Shown here: positions 9,431-17,956 of the stretch, in pieces
Numbering within the stretch: position 1 is the stretch's first letter
How the letters are laid out: every line of letters begins with the position of its first letter
NCBI RefSeq assembly: GCF_016616235.1
Contig: NZ_CP067100.1
Coordinates: forward strand, 4,089,001-4,153,000
Source of the DNA: Bradyrhizobium diazoefficiens
GTDB taxonomy: Bacteria; Pseudomonadota; Alphaproteobacteria; Rhizobiales; Xanthobacteraceae
Length of the DNA: 64,000 bases
Reading direction: 5' to 3'
Program-made: the position numbers and the translations under genes
Notes under the pieces: generated by a model
What the model was told of the DNA's origin: nothing
What the model saw: the letters and a program-made list of their open reading frames with translations, nothing else
The model's database searches: none

Positions 9431-9523
9431 TCAGCGGCGTCGTCGGACATGGCGCACCCTCTCATCGTCGCGGAAGCGACGACGGAGCATTTCGGTGCGC
9501 TGATGGGTCCGAGCGTTGATCAT
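9431..9523 (-). CDS. Arginine-rich leader peptide upstream of argD (30 aa)
   Basis: ATG at 9523, TGA at 9431-9433. The peptide starts MINARTHQRTEM and ends VRHVRRRR. Twelve of 30 residues are arginine (positions 5, 9, 14-16, 18, 22, 24, 27-30), including a run of three and a terminal run of four. AGGGA lies eight bases before the ATG. The position, the arginine content and the following terminator are what a ribosome-mediated attenuator for an arginine gene should show. This is inferred from sequence; no characterised homologue is recalled. A free-standing small basic protein is a less likely alternative. Confidence 0.68.
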   Translation of the reverse strand: MINARTHQRTEMLRRRFRDDERVRHVRRRR

Positions 9524-9532
9524 GGGGCGCGT

Positions 9533-9561
9533 CCCTACAGCCGAATGACACGGCTTGTCAA
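9533..9561 (-). promoter_or_regulatory. Possible sigma70-type promoter of the argD leader
   Basis: A perfect TTGACA (complement of 9556-9561) is followed after 16-17 bases by a weak -10 candidate (TGTAGG). If used, transcription would start a few bases before the leader ATG, giving an almost leaderless leader ORF. Confidence 0.35.
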
Positions 9562-9729
9562 GCAGGCGCGTTACAAAACACACTCTGCTCGTGCATCGCG
9601 TTTCATTTCATTGTCGCGCGGCAACCATCGGGGCTCTGGCGCGTTTGTGATCAGGCAACGCGAATTGCTTCGAACCGGACGCGTACCTCCCAAGACCAAG
9701 AGGGGCGGGACCAACAGATTGTTTTTGCC

Positions 9730-10668
9730 TTGTCCGACACATACCCAATTGACCTCGACAGCGTTCGCGGCGCATTTCCGCCGGGCATCGACGCGCTGCC
9801 GCTTCTGATCGACTTCGCCGGCTGGCTCAAGGAGCGTCCCTGGGGCAGCGTCGGCTGCTTCTCCCTGCAAGGCCAGTTCTCCGATCACGCACCGATCATC
9901 GACGGCAGTCCGTTGCGCGACAGATTCTCGCTGTTCATGCGGCTGCCGGACGGCTCGGTCGTCGGCGGCTGGTACGGCGCGGGCCTGGACCGGGACAATC
10001 CGCCGATCGTGGGGCTGGGATCGGAGGGCGACTACGAGCTGCTCGCGCCGAGCCTCGACGCTTTGCTGACGAAGCTGACGTCGCAGCAATTCGACGAGGC
10101 CTGGAGCGATCTCAAGCCGCGCGAGGAGGTCGAGCCGCAAACGGTCGAGCTTGCACGCTGGCTCGCCGAGCGGCCGGCCGGTGAGCTGGCCGCGGCCGAG
10201 GATGCACCGTCGGAATTGCCCGACTTCCGCGGCTTCGTCGAAAAATGGAGCCGCGACCGCGAGGACTATTGGGCCAATCACCGCCTGATGGCCGAGCTCG
10301 GCTGGCGGCTCGCTGCGCATCTGCCGAAGGGCAAGAAGCCCTGGGACAAGACGCATTTCGAGGTCGCCATCGTCGGCAAGCAATACGAGGCGCGCGTGCT
10401 GTCGCGCGGACCGCAGCCGTTCGAGGAAGCCGCCGCGATCGAATCCCTGCTGCGCGATTTGCGGGAGGAGATGCGCCGCGCCCAGCCCGAGCTCGGCCTA
10501 TGGTATGCGATGAAGTTCGGTCTCTATGCCGACGGCCGCGTCATGCCGAGCTTCGACTACGACGTGCGCCCGACCATCGACGGCGAGCCGGCGAAATTAT
10601 CAGAAGCGCAAGCAGATCTCGCCCGGGCCCCGCGCCCCGAGCGCTGGGTGCCGAAATGGCTGGCGTGA
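9730..10668 (+). CDS. Hypothetical protein, SMI1/KNR4 (SUKH)-like N-terminus and YezG-like C-terminus
   Basis: 312 aa, no signal peptide or membrane segment. The first ~115 residues (FMRLPDGSVVGGWY, IVGLGSEGDYELLAPSLDAL) resemble the SUKH fold. The last ~90 (WYAMKFGLYADGRVMPSFDYD, closing RPERWVPKWLA) resemble the YezG/DUF600 immunity group. Both families often neutralise toxins, but no toxin gene is adjacent, so a housekeeping role is equally possible. The similarity is from pattern recognition only. The start is uncertain: TTG at 9730 opens the frame, while an AGGGGCGGGA ribosome-binding sequence (9701-9710) sits seven bases before an in-frame ATT at 9718. Confidence 0.55.
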   Translation: MSDTYPIDLDSVRGAFPPGIDALPLLIDFAGWLKERPWGSVGCFSLQGQFSDHAPIIDGSPLRDRFSLFMRLPDGSVVGGWYGAGLDRDNPPIVGLGSEGDYELLAPSLDALLTKLTSQQFDEAWSDLKPREEVEPQTVELARWLAERPAGELAAAEDAPSELPDFRGFVEKWSRDREDYWANHRLMAELGWRLAAHLPKGKKPWDKTHFEVAIVGKQYEARVLSRGPQPFEEAAAIESLLRDLREEMRRAQPELGLWYAMKFGLYADGRVMPSFDYDVRPTIDGEPAKLSEAQADLARAPRPERWVPKWLA

Positions 10669-10700
10669 GGGAGCTGTAGCGCCAGCGGCGGTCTGCTCGC

Positions 10701-10815
10701 TCTTCCGCTTGCGGGAGAGGGCTGCGGAGAGGGTGCCTCTGCAGAGAGACTCCCAATGAGGAGAAAGCCCTCACCCGCGCCTTCGGCGCGACCTCTCCCG
10801 CAAGCGGGAGAGGTT
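10701..10815. repeat. Dispersed palindromic repeat of a second family
   Basis: Perfect 13-bp arms, CTTGCGGGAGAGG (10708-10720) and CCTCTCCCGCAAG (10792-10804), enclose a spacer with a small GCGCC/GGCGC hairpin. It lies between two convergent genes, just after the rimO stop codon. Confidence 0.78.
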
Positions 10816-10857
10816 ACAGAGAGTTCGTAGCTGGACCGATCGTCACAGCGAATTCCG

Positions 10858-12183
10858 TCAGAATCCCGCGACGCTGCCGTGCAGGTCGTATTGGTCGGCG
10901 CGTTCGATCTTCGCGGTGACGATCTCGCCGACGCGCAGAGGCCGCCGGCTGGAGAGATACACTGCGCCGTCGATCTCGGGCGCATCGGCCTTGGAGCGGC
11001 CCTTGGCGACGGTCGGGCCGACCTCGTCGATGATGATCTGCTGGCGCGTGCCGACTTTGCGCTTCAGTCTGCGCGCGGAAATTTTCTGCTGCCGCGCCAT
11101 CAGCGCGTTGTAGCGCTCCTGCTTGACCTCCTCCGGCACGGGATTTGCGATCGCGTTCGACGTCGCGCCCGCAACCGGCTCGTATCTGAAGCAGCCGAGG
11201 CGGTCGATCTCGGCCTCATCGAGCCAGTCGAGCAGATAGGCGAAATCGGCGTCGGTCTCGCCGGGGAAGCCGACGATGAAGGTCGAGCGCAGCGCAAGAT
11301 CAGGGCATTCCTCGCGCCAGCGCTTGATGCGCGCCAGGGTCTTGTCCTGTGCCGCCGGGCGCTTCATCGCCTTCAGCACCTCGGGGCTTGCATGCTGGAA
11401 CGGGATGTCGAGATAGGGCAGCACCTTGCCCTCATTCATCAGCGCGATGACCTCGTCGACATGCGGGTAGGGGTAGACATATTGCAGCCGAACCCAGGCG
11501 CCGAGCTCACCGAGCTCGCGCGCGAGGTCGAGGAATTTGGCGCGGACCTGGCGGTCCTTCCAAGGGCTCTCGGCATATTTGAGATCGACGCCATAGGCCG
11601 AAGTGTCCTGCGAGATGACAAGCAGTTCCTTGACGCCCGCACCGACCAGACGCTCGGCCTCGCGCAGCACGTCATTGGCTGGACGCGAGACGAGATCTCC
11701 GCGCAGTTTCGGAATGATGCAGAAGGTGCAGCGGTTGTTGCAGCCTTCGGAGATCTTCAAGTAGGCGTAGTGGCGCGGCGTCAGCTTGATACCCTGCGGC
11801 GGCACCAGATCGAGATGCGGATGATGCGCGGGCGGCAGCGCACGATGCACGGCGTCCAGCACGCTCTCGTATTGCTGCGGGCCGGTGATGGAAAGCACGC
11901 CGGGATAGGCCTGTTCGATCGCTTCCGGCTCGGCGCCCATGCAGCCCGTCACGATCACCTTGCCGTTCTCGGCCATGGCCTCGCCGATCGCCGAGAGCGA
12001 TTCCTGCTTGGCGCTGTCGAGGAAGCCACAGGTGTTGACGATGACGATGTCGGCCCCGTCATGCTTGCGGGCGAGCTCGTAGCCCTCCGCGCGCAGGCGC
12101 GTGATGATGCGCTCGGAATCCACCAATGCCTTGGGACACCCGAGTGACACGAAGCTGACCTTGGGCGCAGCCGTCTGATCCAT
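10858..12183 (-). CDS. rimO: Ribosomal protein S12 methylthiotransferase RimO
   Basis: 441 aa radical-SAM enzyme that adds a methylthio group to an aspartate of ribosomal protein S12. The N-terminal UPF0004 domain has the three auxiliary-cluster cysteines ([34 protein letters not shown]). The radical-SAM motif CNNRCTFC is near residue 155. The C-terminal TRAM domain (about 375-441) ends [22 protein letters not shown] and the DTSAYG block distinguish RimO from MiaB. ATG 12183 begins the conserved fold; the frame extends upstream without homology. It is divergent from nasT with 110 bases between starts. Confidence 0.95.
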   Translation of the reverse strand: MDQTAAPKVSFVSLGCPKALVDSERIITRLRAEGYELARKHDGADIVIVNTCGFLDSAKQESLSAIGEAMAENGKVIVTGCMGAEPEAIEQAYPGVLSITGPQQYESVLDAVHRALPPAHHPHLDLVPPQGIKLTPRHYAYLKISEGCNNRCTFCIIPKLRGDLVSRPANDVLREAERLVGAGVKELLVISQDTSAYGVDLKYAESPWKDRQVRAKFLDLARELGELGAWVRLQYVYPYPHVDEVIALMNEGKVLPYLDIPFQHASPEVLKAMKRPAAQDKTLARIKRWREECPDLALRSTFIVGFPGETDADFAYLLDWLDEAEIDRLGCFRYEPVAGATSNAIANPVPEEVKQERYNALMARQQKISARRLKRKVGTRQQIIIDEVGPTVAKGRSKADAPEIDGAVYLSSRRPLRVGEIVTAKIERADQYDLHGSVAGF

Positions 12184-12293
12184 ATCCGATCTGCCTGATT
12201 GACCGGCCTGAGCTAGTCCCAATTGCCCCTGATTACAACCCTTTGCATCGCGTTCCGGCATGCTATGGATGAGCCACCTGCCGTGAGTGAGCC

Positions 12294-12884
12294 ATGAGCG
12301 CCGAACAGTCGCCCAAAATCGTGATCGTCGACGAAAGCCCGATCCGGGCTGCGATCCTCGAGGACGGGTTGCGGGAGGCCGGATTCACGCAAGTCGTCCA
12401 TATCCGCGAGATGCAGAGCCTGCTGGCCCGTATTTATGCGGTGGATCCTGATATCATCGTGATCGATCTGGAAAACCCCAGCCGCGACGTGCTGGAGGCG
12501 ATGTTCCAGGTCAGCCGCGCGGTGAAGCGGCCGATCGCGATGTTCGTGGACCAGAGCGATTCCGCCTCGATCCAGGCCTCCGTGGAGGCGGGGGTCTCCG
12601 CCTATATCGTCGACGGGCTAAAGAAGGAGCGCATCAAGCCGATCCTCGACCTCTGCGTGTCCCGCTTCAACGCCTTCGCAAAACTCCAGGAGGAGCTGGA
12701 GCGCACCAAGTCGCAGCTCGAGGACCGCAAGATCATCGAGAAGGCCAAGGGCATCCTGATGAAGGTGAAGGGCCTCACCGAGGACGAGGCCTATGTGCTG
12801 CTGCGCTCGACCGCGATGCGCGAGAAGAAGAAAATCGGCGAGATCGCCCAGTCGATCATCACCGCGTCGGAGATGCTGAAATGA
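12294..12884 (+). CDS. nasT: NasT, receiver-ANTAR transcription antiterminator
   Basis: 196 aa. Residues 1-125 form a receiver-like domain ([18 protein letters not shown]; acceptor-region aspartate in IVIDLENPS). A coiled-coil linker leads to the ANTAR RNA-binding domain (about 137-193: [22 protein letters not shown] is cut here at [15 protein letters not shown]; then [15 protein letters not shown]). ANTAR proteins bind paired hairpins in nascent leaders and block termination. NasT is held inactive by NasS until nitrate or nitrite is present, as known in Azotobacter, Paracoccus and Bradyrhizobium. It overlaps nasS by ATGA. A likely target hairpin precedes nirA. Confidence 0.93.
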   Translation: MSAEQSPKIVIVDESPIRAAILEDGLREAGFTQVVHIREMQSLLARIYAVDPDIIVIDLENPSRDVLEAMFQVSRAVKRPIAMFVDQSDSASIQASVEAGVSAYIVDGLKKERIKPILDLCVSRFNAFAKLQEELERTKSQLEDRKIIEKAKGILMKVKGLTEDEAYVLLRSTAMREKKKIGEIAQSIITASEMLK

Positions 12885-14044
12885 CCGCTCCCCTCCGCAT
12901 CGGGTTCATCCCGCTGGTCGATGCCGCCGCACTGATCGTCGCCGTCGACAAGGGCTTTGCCTCCGCCGAGGGTTTAGAGATCGAGCTGGTGCGCGAGGTG
13001 TCCTGGTCGAACGTCCGCGACAAGCTCAATATCGGCCTGTTCGATGCCGCCCATTTGCTTGCACCGGTGGCGATCGCATCCTCGCTCGGGCTCGGCCATG
13101 TCAAGGTGCCGATCGCCGCGCCCTTCAATCTCGGCGTCAACGGCAATGCGATCACGGTGTCGCCGTCGCTCCATGCGGCGCTGATGGAGGCGATCGATGG
13201 CGACCGCTTCGATCCGCTTCTCACCGCGAAAGCGCTGGCGAAGGTCGTCGCCATCAGGCGCAAGGCAGAGGCCGAGCCGCTGACTTTCGGCATGACCTTT
13301 CCGTTCTCGACCCACAATTACCAATTGCGATTCTGGATGGCCGCGGCCGGCGTCGATCCGGACGAGGATGTGCGCCTCGTCGTGCTGCCGCCGCCCTTCA
13401 TGGTCGACAGCCTCAGGAGCGGGCATGTCGATGCGTTCTGCGTCGGCGCGCCCTGGAATTCGATCGCGGTCGATCGCGGCGTCGGCCACATCCTGCATTT
13501 CTCCTCCGACATATTGGCCCGCGCTGCTGAGAAGGTGCTGGCGGTCCGCCAGGTCTGGGCCGACAAGCACCCGGATGTGGTTGCAGCTTTGGTGCGGGCG
13601 GCGGTGAAAGCCGCCGAGTTCATCGAGGAGCCGGCGAACCGGACCGAGGCGGCGCGCATCCTGGCGCAGCCGGAACGGATCGGCGTCGAGCTTGAGGTGA
13701 TCGAGCGGACGCTGGTGGGACGCCTGAAGATTTCGCCTGACGGCACCATTCGCGAAAGCGGCCGCTATCTCCTGGTCGGGCGCGAAGGGGCAGGGCGCCC
13801 GGATCCGGTTCAGGCCGCCTGGCTCTATGCGCAGATGGTGCGCTGGGGGCAGACGGCGCTGACGCCGGATGGCGTCAAGACTGCGATGGCGGTGTTCAGG
13901 CCCGATCTCTACGATGCGGCGATCGGCCGTCGGCCCCCTGATGAAGCCGCTGGAGGGCTCGACGCTTTCGCCGGGCCGGCGTTCGATCCGGACAACATTT
14001 TGGGGCATTTGAAAGCCTTTGACGTGGGACGGTGGACAGCCTGA
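12881..14044 (+). CDS. nasS: NasS, nitrate-sensing NrtA/CmpA-like protein
   Basis: 387 aa, related to the substrate-binding proteins NrtA/CmpA but without a signal peptide, so it acts in the cytoplasm as the nitrate/nitrite sensor that sequesters NasT. Conserved segments: RIGFIPLVDAAALIVAVDKG at the start, LFDAAHLLAPVAIASSLGLG, FPFSTHNYQLRFWM, and FCVGAPWNSIAVDRGVG. The ATGA overlap with nasT indicates stoichiometric co-translation, which fits the antagonist pair. A 337-base gap with regulatory signals separates it from nirA. Confidence 0.93.
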   Translation: MTAPLRIGFIPLVDAAALIVAVDKGFASAEGLEIELVREVSWSNVRDKLNIGLFDAAHLLAPVAIASSLGLGHVKVPIAAPFNLGVNGNAITVSPSLHAALMEAIDGDRFDPLLTAKALAKVVAIRRKAEAEPLTFGMTFPFSTHNYQLRFWMAAAGVDPDEDVRLVVLPPPFMVDSLRSGHVDAFCVGAPWNSIAVDRGVGHILHFSSDILARAAEKVLAVRQVWADKHPDVVAALVRAAVKAAEFIEEPANRTEAARILAQPERIGVELEVIERTLVGRLKISPDGTIRESGRYLLVGREGAGRPDPVQAAWLYAQMVRWGQTALTPDGVKTAMAVFRPDLYDAAIGRRPPDEAAGGLDAFAGPAFDPDNILGHLKAFDVGRWTA

Positions 14045-14192
14045 TTCGGCGTTTGCATATTTCCTAGGCAATCTGTTTTAGCGATCAAATTTTAGGCTCA
14101 CTGCCTCCATTTCGTGAAGAGTTGCGTGGTCGGTGTTCCTGCGGGACCTCCGCATTCCCTTGAAATCTCATCAGTTTTCATTTCGTCAAAGC

Positions 14193-14208
14193 TGGCACGC
14201 AACTTGAA
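14193..14208 (+). promoter_or_regulatory. Sigma54-type promoter upstream of nirA
   Basis: TGGCACG-N4-TTGA matches the -24/-12 consensus TGGCACG-N4-TTGC with one mismatch and exact GG-to-GA spacing (14194 and 14206). It would start transcription near 14218, about 165 bases before nirA. RpoN/NtrC control of nitrate assimilation is well established in related bacteria, so the context fits. Confidence 0.65.
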
Positions 14209-14251
14209 TGTTGCAGTGCGGCCAGCTTGTCACAGGTGCCTGCTGAGCCAA

Positions 14252-14278
14252 GTCCCGCAGCAACGAAGCTGATCGGAC
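14252..14278 (+). promoter_or_regulatory. Candidate ANTAR-recognition hairpin in the nirA leader
   Basis: Inner stem CAGC/GCTG (14258-14261 with 14268-14271) closes a hexaloop AACGAA, with A in position 1 and G in position 4, as in ANTAR targets. A small internal loop leads to an outer stem GTCC/GGAC (14252-14255 with 14275-14278). The usual second hairpin was not clearly identified, and the downstream terminator is weak (GGCTC/GAGCC near 14310, no T-run). Confidence 0.42.
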
Positions 14279-14381
14279 CGTTGGGTGCAAGGCGGGCTCC
14301 TGAGCCAGCCGAGTTCCTCACGGGACGCGCCAATATCCGTCGATGCCACCCTTCGTGGCCGCAGGAGCTTCGTTACCGACC

Positions 14382-16163
14382 ATGAAAATTGATACGCTCG
14401 CAGTCGACTTTACCGACGAGCAGAAACGCTATCTCGAAGGCTTCACGACCGGTCTGCAGATCAGCCGCGTCGGTCGCGGTCTTGGCAGTGGCGCGGGCAA
14501 GGCGGATGCTGAGCCTGTTGGTCCCGATGCCGTGCACATCAAGGCGCAGGACAAGGTCATTGCGTCCGGCAAGAAGCTCGTCGACCAGGAGAAGTTCAAG
14601 CGCGCCGAGCATCCCTTCGATGCCTATCCGCGGCTGCGCCAGCAGGCGCTCGACAATACCCCGCCGAGCCCGGCGGACAATTTCCGCTGGCGCTATTACG
14701 GCATCTTCTACGTCGCGCCGACGCAGGACTCCTACATGTGCCGCCTGCGCATTCCGAACGGCATCATGAAGCACTGGCAGCTGTCGGGCCTCGCCGATCT
14801 CGCCGACGAACTCTGCGGACCCTACAGCCATGTCACGACGCGCGCCAATCTCCAGCTTCGCGAGATCCCGCCGAAGCACGCGATCAAGCTGATCGAGGGC
14901 ATCCAGGACCTCGGCCTGTGCTCGCGCGGCTCCGGCGCCGACAACATCCGCAACGTCACGGGAACGCCGACCGCGGGGATCGATCCGCAGGAAATCATCG
15001 ACACGCGGCCCCATGCGCGCGAGTGGCACTATCACATCCTCAACGACCGCTCGCTGTACGGCCTGCCGCGCAAGTTCAACGTCGCCTTCGACGGCGCCGG
15101 CAGGATCGCGGTGCTCGAAGAGACCAACGACATCGCCTTCACGGCTTTTGAGGTGAAGGACGGGTTCGGTGTCGCGCCCGGCGTCTGGTTCCGGCTTGGC
15201 CTCGGCGGCATCACCGGCCACAAGGATTTTGCAAAGTACTCCGGCATCATCGTCAAGCCGGAGCAGGCCACCGCCGTCGCTGACGCCATCGTGCGCGTGT
15301 TCATCGAGCACGGCGACCGCACCAACCGCAACAAAGCGCGGCTGAAATACGTGCTCGACGCCATGGGCCATGACGGCTTCCTCAAGCTGGTCGAGGAGCG
15401 GCTGAAGACGCCGCTCACGCGCGTGCCGGATGAGGCGTTTCTCCCGCGACCCGCCGCCGACCGCATGGCGCATGTCGGCGTGCACAAGCAGAAGCAGGAT
15501 GGCCTCAACTGGATCGGTGTCTCGCTAACGCTCGGCAAGCTCACCTGCGACCAGATGCGGGGGCTCGCCAAGATCGCGCAAGATCTCGGCGACGGCGAGA
15601 TCCGCCTCACGGTCTGGCAGAACCTGCTGATCTCGGGGGTGCGCGACGAAAACGTTGAGCTTGCGATTGCCGCGATCAAGCAGATCGGACTCGCGGTCGA
15701 CGCATCGCACATCCGTGCCGGCCTGATCGCCTGCACCGGCAATGCGGGCTGCCGCTTCGCGGCCGCCAATACCAAGCGTCACGCTGAAGAGATCGGCGAC
15801 TGGTGCGAGCCGCGCGTCGCCATGGACAAGCCGGTCAACATCCACGTCACCGGCTGCCACCATTCCTGCGCACAGCATTACATCAGCGACATTGGACTGA
15901 TCGGAGCGCGCGTGCCGGTCAGCGAGGACGACACCGTCGAGGGCTATCATCTCTTCACCGGCGGCGGGTTCGGCCCCGACGCGGATGTCGGGCAGGAGGT
16001 CTATCACGACCTCAAGGCCGAGGACGCACCGAAAATGGTCGAGGCGCTGCTCAAGGCCTACATCGCCAGTCGCTTGTCCCCCGACGAGACCTTCCTCTCC
16101 TTCGCGCGCCGCCATGACGGCGAAACGCTGCGCAAGCTTGCCGATGCACAGGTGTCCGCATGA
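14382..16163 (+). CDS. nirA: NirA-type ferredoxin-dependent nitrite (or sulfite) reductase
   Basis: 593 aa siroheme/[4Fe-4S] reductase that takes nitrite to ammonium (six electrons) in the cytoplasm. The two nitrite/sulfite reductase half-repeats are present. Cluster-siroheme cysteines occur in CTGNAGCRF near residue 450 and GCHHSCAQHYISDIGLIG near 490. Association with nasT-nasS argues for nitrite as substrate; sulfite cannot be excluded. The start at 14382 matches the family; the frame is also open from 14343. The N-terminus carries a segment (FTDEQKRYLEGFTTGL) that resembles the start of the next protein. Overlaps that gene by ATGA. Confidence 0.92.
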   Translation: MKIDTLAVDFTDEQKRYLEGFTTGLQISRVGRGLGSGAGKADAEPVGPDAVHIKAQDKVIASGKKLVDQEKFKRAEHPFDAYPRLRQQALDNTPPSPADNFRWRYYGIFYVAPTQDSYMCRLRIPNGIMKHWQLSGLADLADELCGPYSHVTTRANLQLREIPPKHAIKLIEGIQDLGLCSRGSGADNIRNVTGTPTAGIDPQEIIDTRPHAREWHYHILNDRSLYGLPRKFNVAFDGAGRIAVLEETNDIAFTAFEVKDGFGVAPGVWFRLGLGGITGHKDFAKYSGIIVKPEQATAVADAIVRVFIEHGDRTNRNKARLKYVLDAMGHDGFLKLVEERLKTPLTRVPDEAFLPRPAADRMAHVGVHKQKQDGLNWIGVSLTLGKLTCDQMRGLAKIAQDLGDGEIRLTVWQNLLISGVRDENVELAIAAIKQIGLAVDASHIRAGLIACTGNAGCRFAAANTKRHAEEIGDWCEPRVAMDKPVNIHVTGCHHSCAQHYISDIGLIGARVPVSEDDTVEGYHLFTGGGFGPDADVGQEVYHDLKAEDAPKMVEALLKAYIASRLSPDETFLSFARRHDGETLRKLADAQVSA

Positions 16164-17767
16164 ACCAGATCACGCCTCCGCCCAAGCTCGACATCATTCC
16201 CGCCAGCGCGCCGTTCTCCGACGCGCAGCGCTCATGGCTGAACGGCTTCTTTGCCGGGCTGCTGTCGCCTGATGTAGCTGCGCCCCTGTCGGCGGAGCAG
16301 GGTGCGGCCGTCATGCAAAGTGGCGACGGCGACGACGGCGAAGCGCCGTGGCATGACCAGACCATGCCGATCGCCGATCGGATGAAGCTCGCCGAGGGCC
16401 GCCCCCTGCGCCGCAAGATGATGGCGGCGATGGCGCAGCAGGATTGCGGCCAGTGCGGCTACAATTGCCAAGACTATTCGGAGGCGATCGCGAGCCGCAG
16501 TGAGGCGCGGCTCAATCTCTGCGTCCCCGGCGGCAAGGAAACCGCGCGGATGCTGAAGTCGCTATACGAGGAGCTCGACAAGGCTCCGGCCGCGAAAGCA
16601 CCTGAGAGGACCAACGCGGTGGCAGCGCCCGCCGTGACCGTCACCATCGCCGAGCCCGGCCGTTCGCGCGACAATCCTGCGACCGCGACCTTCCTGTCGC
16701 GGCGTTTGCTCAACAAGGGCAAGTCGGAGAAGGAGACCTATCACGTCGAGTTCGATCTCTCCGCAAGCAAGCTCGACTATGTCGTCGGAGATTCCTTTGG
16801 CGTGTTCGCACGCAACGATGTCGGCCTCGTCGACCAGATCATTGCGCTGCTCGGCGCCTCTCACACCACTGAGGTCAACGGCAAGACGCTGCGCGAGGTG
16901 CTGATCGACGACGTCTCGCTGTCGCCGGCGCCCGACACGCTGTTCGAGCTGATCTCCTTCATCACCGGAGGCGCGGCGCGCGAGAAGGCGCGGGCGCTGG
17001 CGCAGGGCGAGGATCCCGATGGAGATGCCGCAACTCTCGACGTGATGGCGGCGCTGCAGAAGTTCTCCGGCACGCGGCCGCATCCCGAGGCCTTCGTCGA
17101 GGCACTGGAGCCGCTGCAGCCGCGGCTCTATTCGATCTCCTCCTCGCACAATGCGACGCCGGGAAAACTGTCGCTGACGGTCGATTCCGTGCGTTACGTG
17201 ATCGGCAAGCGCAAGCGCATCGGCGTTGCCTCGACCTTCCTCGGCGAGCGCATCACCGAAGGCGAGAAGCTCAAGGTCTATGTGCAGAAGGCGCACGGCT
17301 TCGGCCTGCCGCAGGATCCGAAGACACCGATCATCATGGTCGGCCCCGGCACCGGCATCGCGCCGTTCCGCGCCTTCTTGCTCGACCGCAAGGCGACCGG
17401 CGCGCCCGGCAAGAACTGGCTGTTCTTCGGCCATCAGCGCAGCGATTGCGATTTCTTCTATCAGGACGAGCTCAACGCGATGAAGACCTCGGGGCTTCTG
17501 ACCCGCATGTCGCTGGCCTGGTCGCGCGACGGCGAGAAGAAGTTTTACGTGCAGGACCGCATGCGCGAGGTCGGCCGCGAAGTGTGGACATGGCTCGCCG
17601 AGGGCGCCCATTTCTACATCTGCGGCGACGCCAAGCGCATGGCCAAGGACGTCGAGCGGGCGCTGGTCGACATCGTCGCCCAGTTCGGCGCACGCTCGAC
17701 CGACGAAGCCGTCAGCTTCGTCGCCGAATTGAAGAAGACCGGCCGCTTCCAGGCTGACGTGTACTAA
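16160..17767 (+). CDS. Fe-S/FAD/NAD(P)H reductase, sulfite reductase alpha-subunit-like
   Basis: 535 aa, proposed NAD(P)H-dependent electron donor to NirA. Domain order: a short CysJ-like N-terminal motif (FSDAQRSWLNGFFAGL, residues 19-34); a four-cysteine Fe-S domain (C96, C99, C103, C121; QDCGQCGYNCQDYSEAI...CVPGG); a FAD domain (about 170-390, PRLYSISSSHN); and a ferredoxin-reductase NAD(P) domain (VGPGTGIAPFRAF, HQRSDCDFFYQDEL, YICGDAKRMAKDVE). E. coli CysJ has an FMN flavodoxin domain where this protein has the Fe-S domain. Co-translated with nirA (ATGA) and followed by a terminator. Confidence 0.9.
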   Translation: MNQITPPPKLDIIPASAPFSDAQRSWLNGFFAGLLSPDVAAPLSAEQGAAVMQSGDGDDGEAPWHDQTMPIADRMKLAEGRPLRRKMMAAMAQQDCGQCGYNCQDYSEAIASRSEARLNLCVPGGKETARMLKSLYEELDKAPAAKAPERTNAVAAPAVTVTIAEPGRSRDNPATATFLSRRLLNKGKSEKETYHVEFDLSASKLDYVVGDSFGVFARNDVGLVDQIIALLGASHTTEVNGKTLREVLIDDVSLSPAPDTLFELISFITGGAAREKARALAQGEDPDGDAATLDVMAALQKFSGTRPHPEAFVEALEPLQPRLYSISSSHNATPGKLSLTVDSVRYVIGKRKRIGVASTFLGERITEGEKLKVYVQKAHGFGLPQDPKTPIIMVGPGTGIAPFRAFLLDRKATGAPGKNWLFFGHQRSDCDFFYQDELNAMKTSGLLTRMSLAWSRDGEKKFYVQDRMREVGREVWTWLAEGAHFYICGDAKRMAKDVERALVDIVAQFGARSTDEAVSFVAELKKTGRFQADVY

Positions 17768-17793
17768 CGGCGAAGAGCTGTCACTCCATTGTC

Positions 17794-17824
17794 ATCCGAG
17801 TCGGTTCCCGCTGGCTCGGATTTT
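17794..17824 (+). terminator. Terminator of the nirA operon
   Basis: Stem ATCCGAG/CTCGGAT (17794-17800 with 17815-17821) followed by a short T-run, 27 bases after the stop codon. The loop can form further pairs. Confidence 0.7.
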
Positions 17825-17956
17825 AGCGAATAGCATTCTCGGAACCCGCGGATCGGGAGAATTTACGCCTGCGAGAGGACCCGTTCGGAGGACCGATATC
17901 GCTATTTCCGGCGGCGTCTTGCCCGCCACCGGGGGTGATCCTTCATACTCCCGCGC

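Noticed and set aside
14210..14226. Second ANTAR-type hairpin with loop AGTGCG
   Set aside because: Needs a bulge and begins before the transcription start predicted from the sigma54 site.
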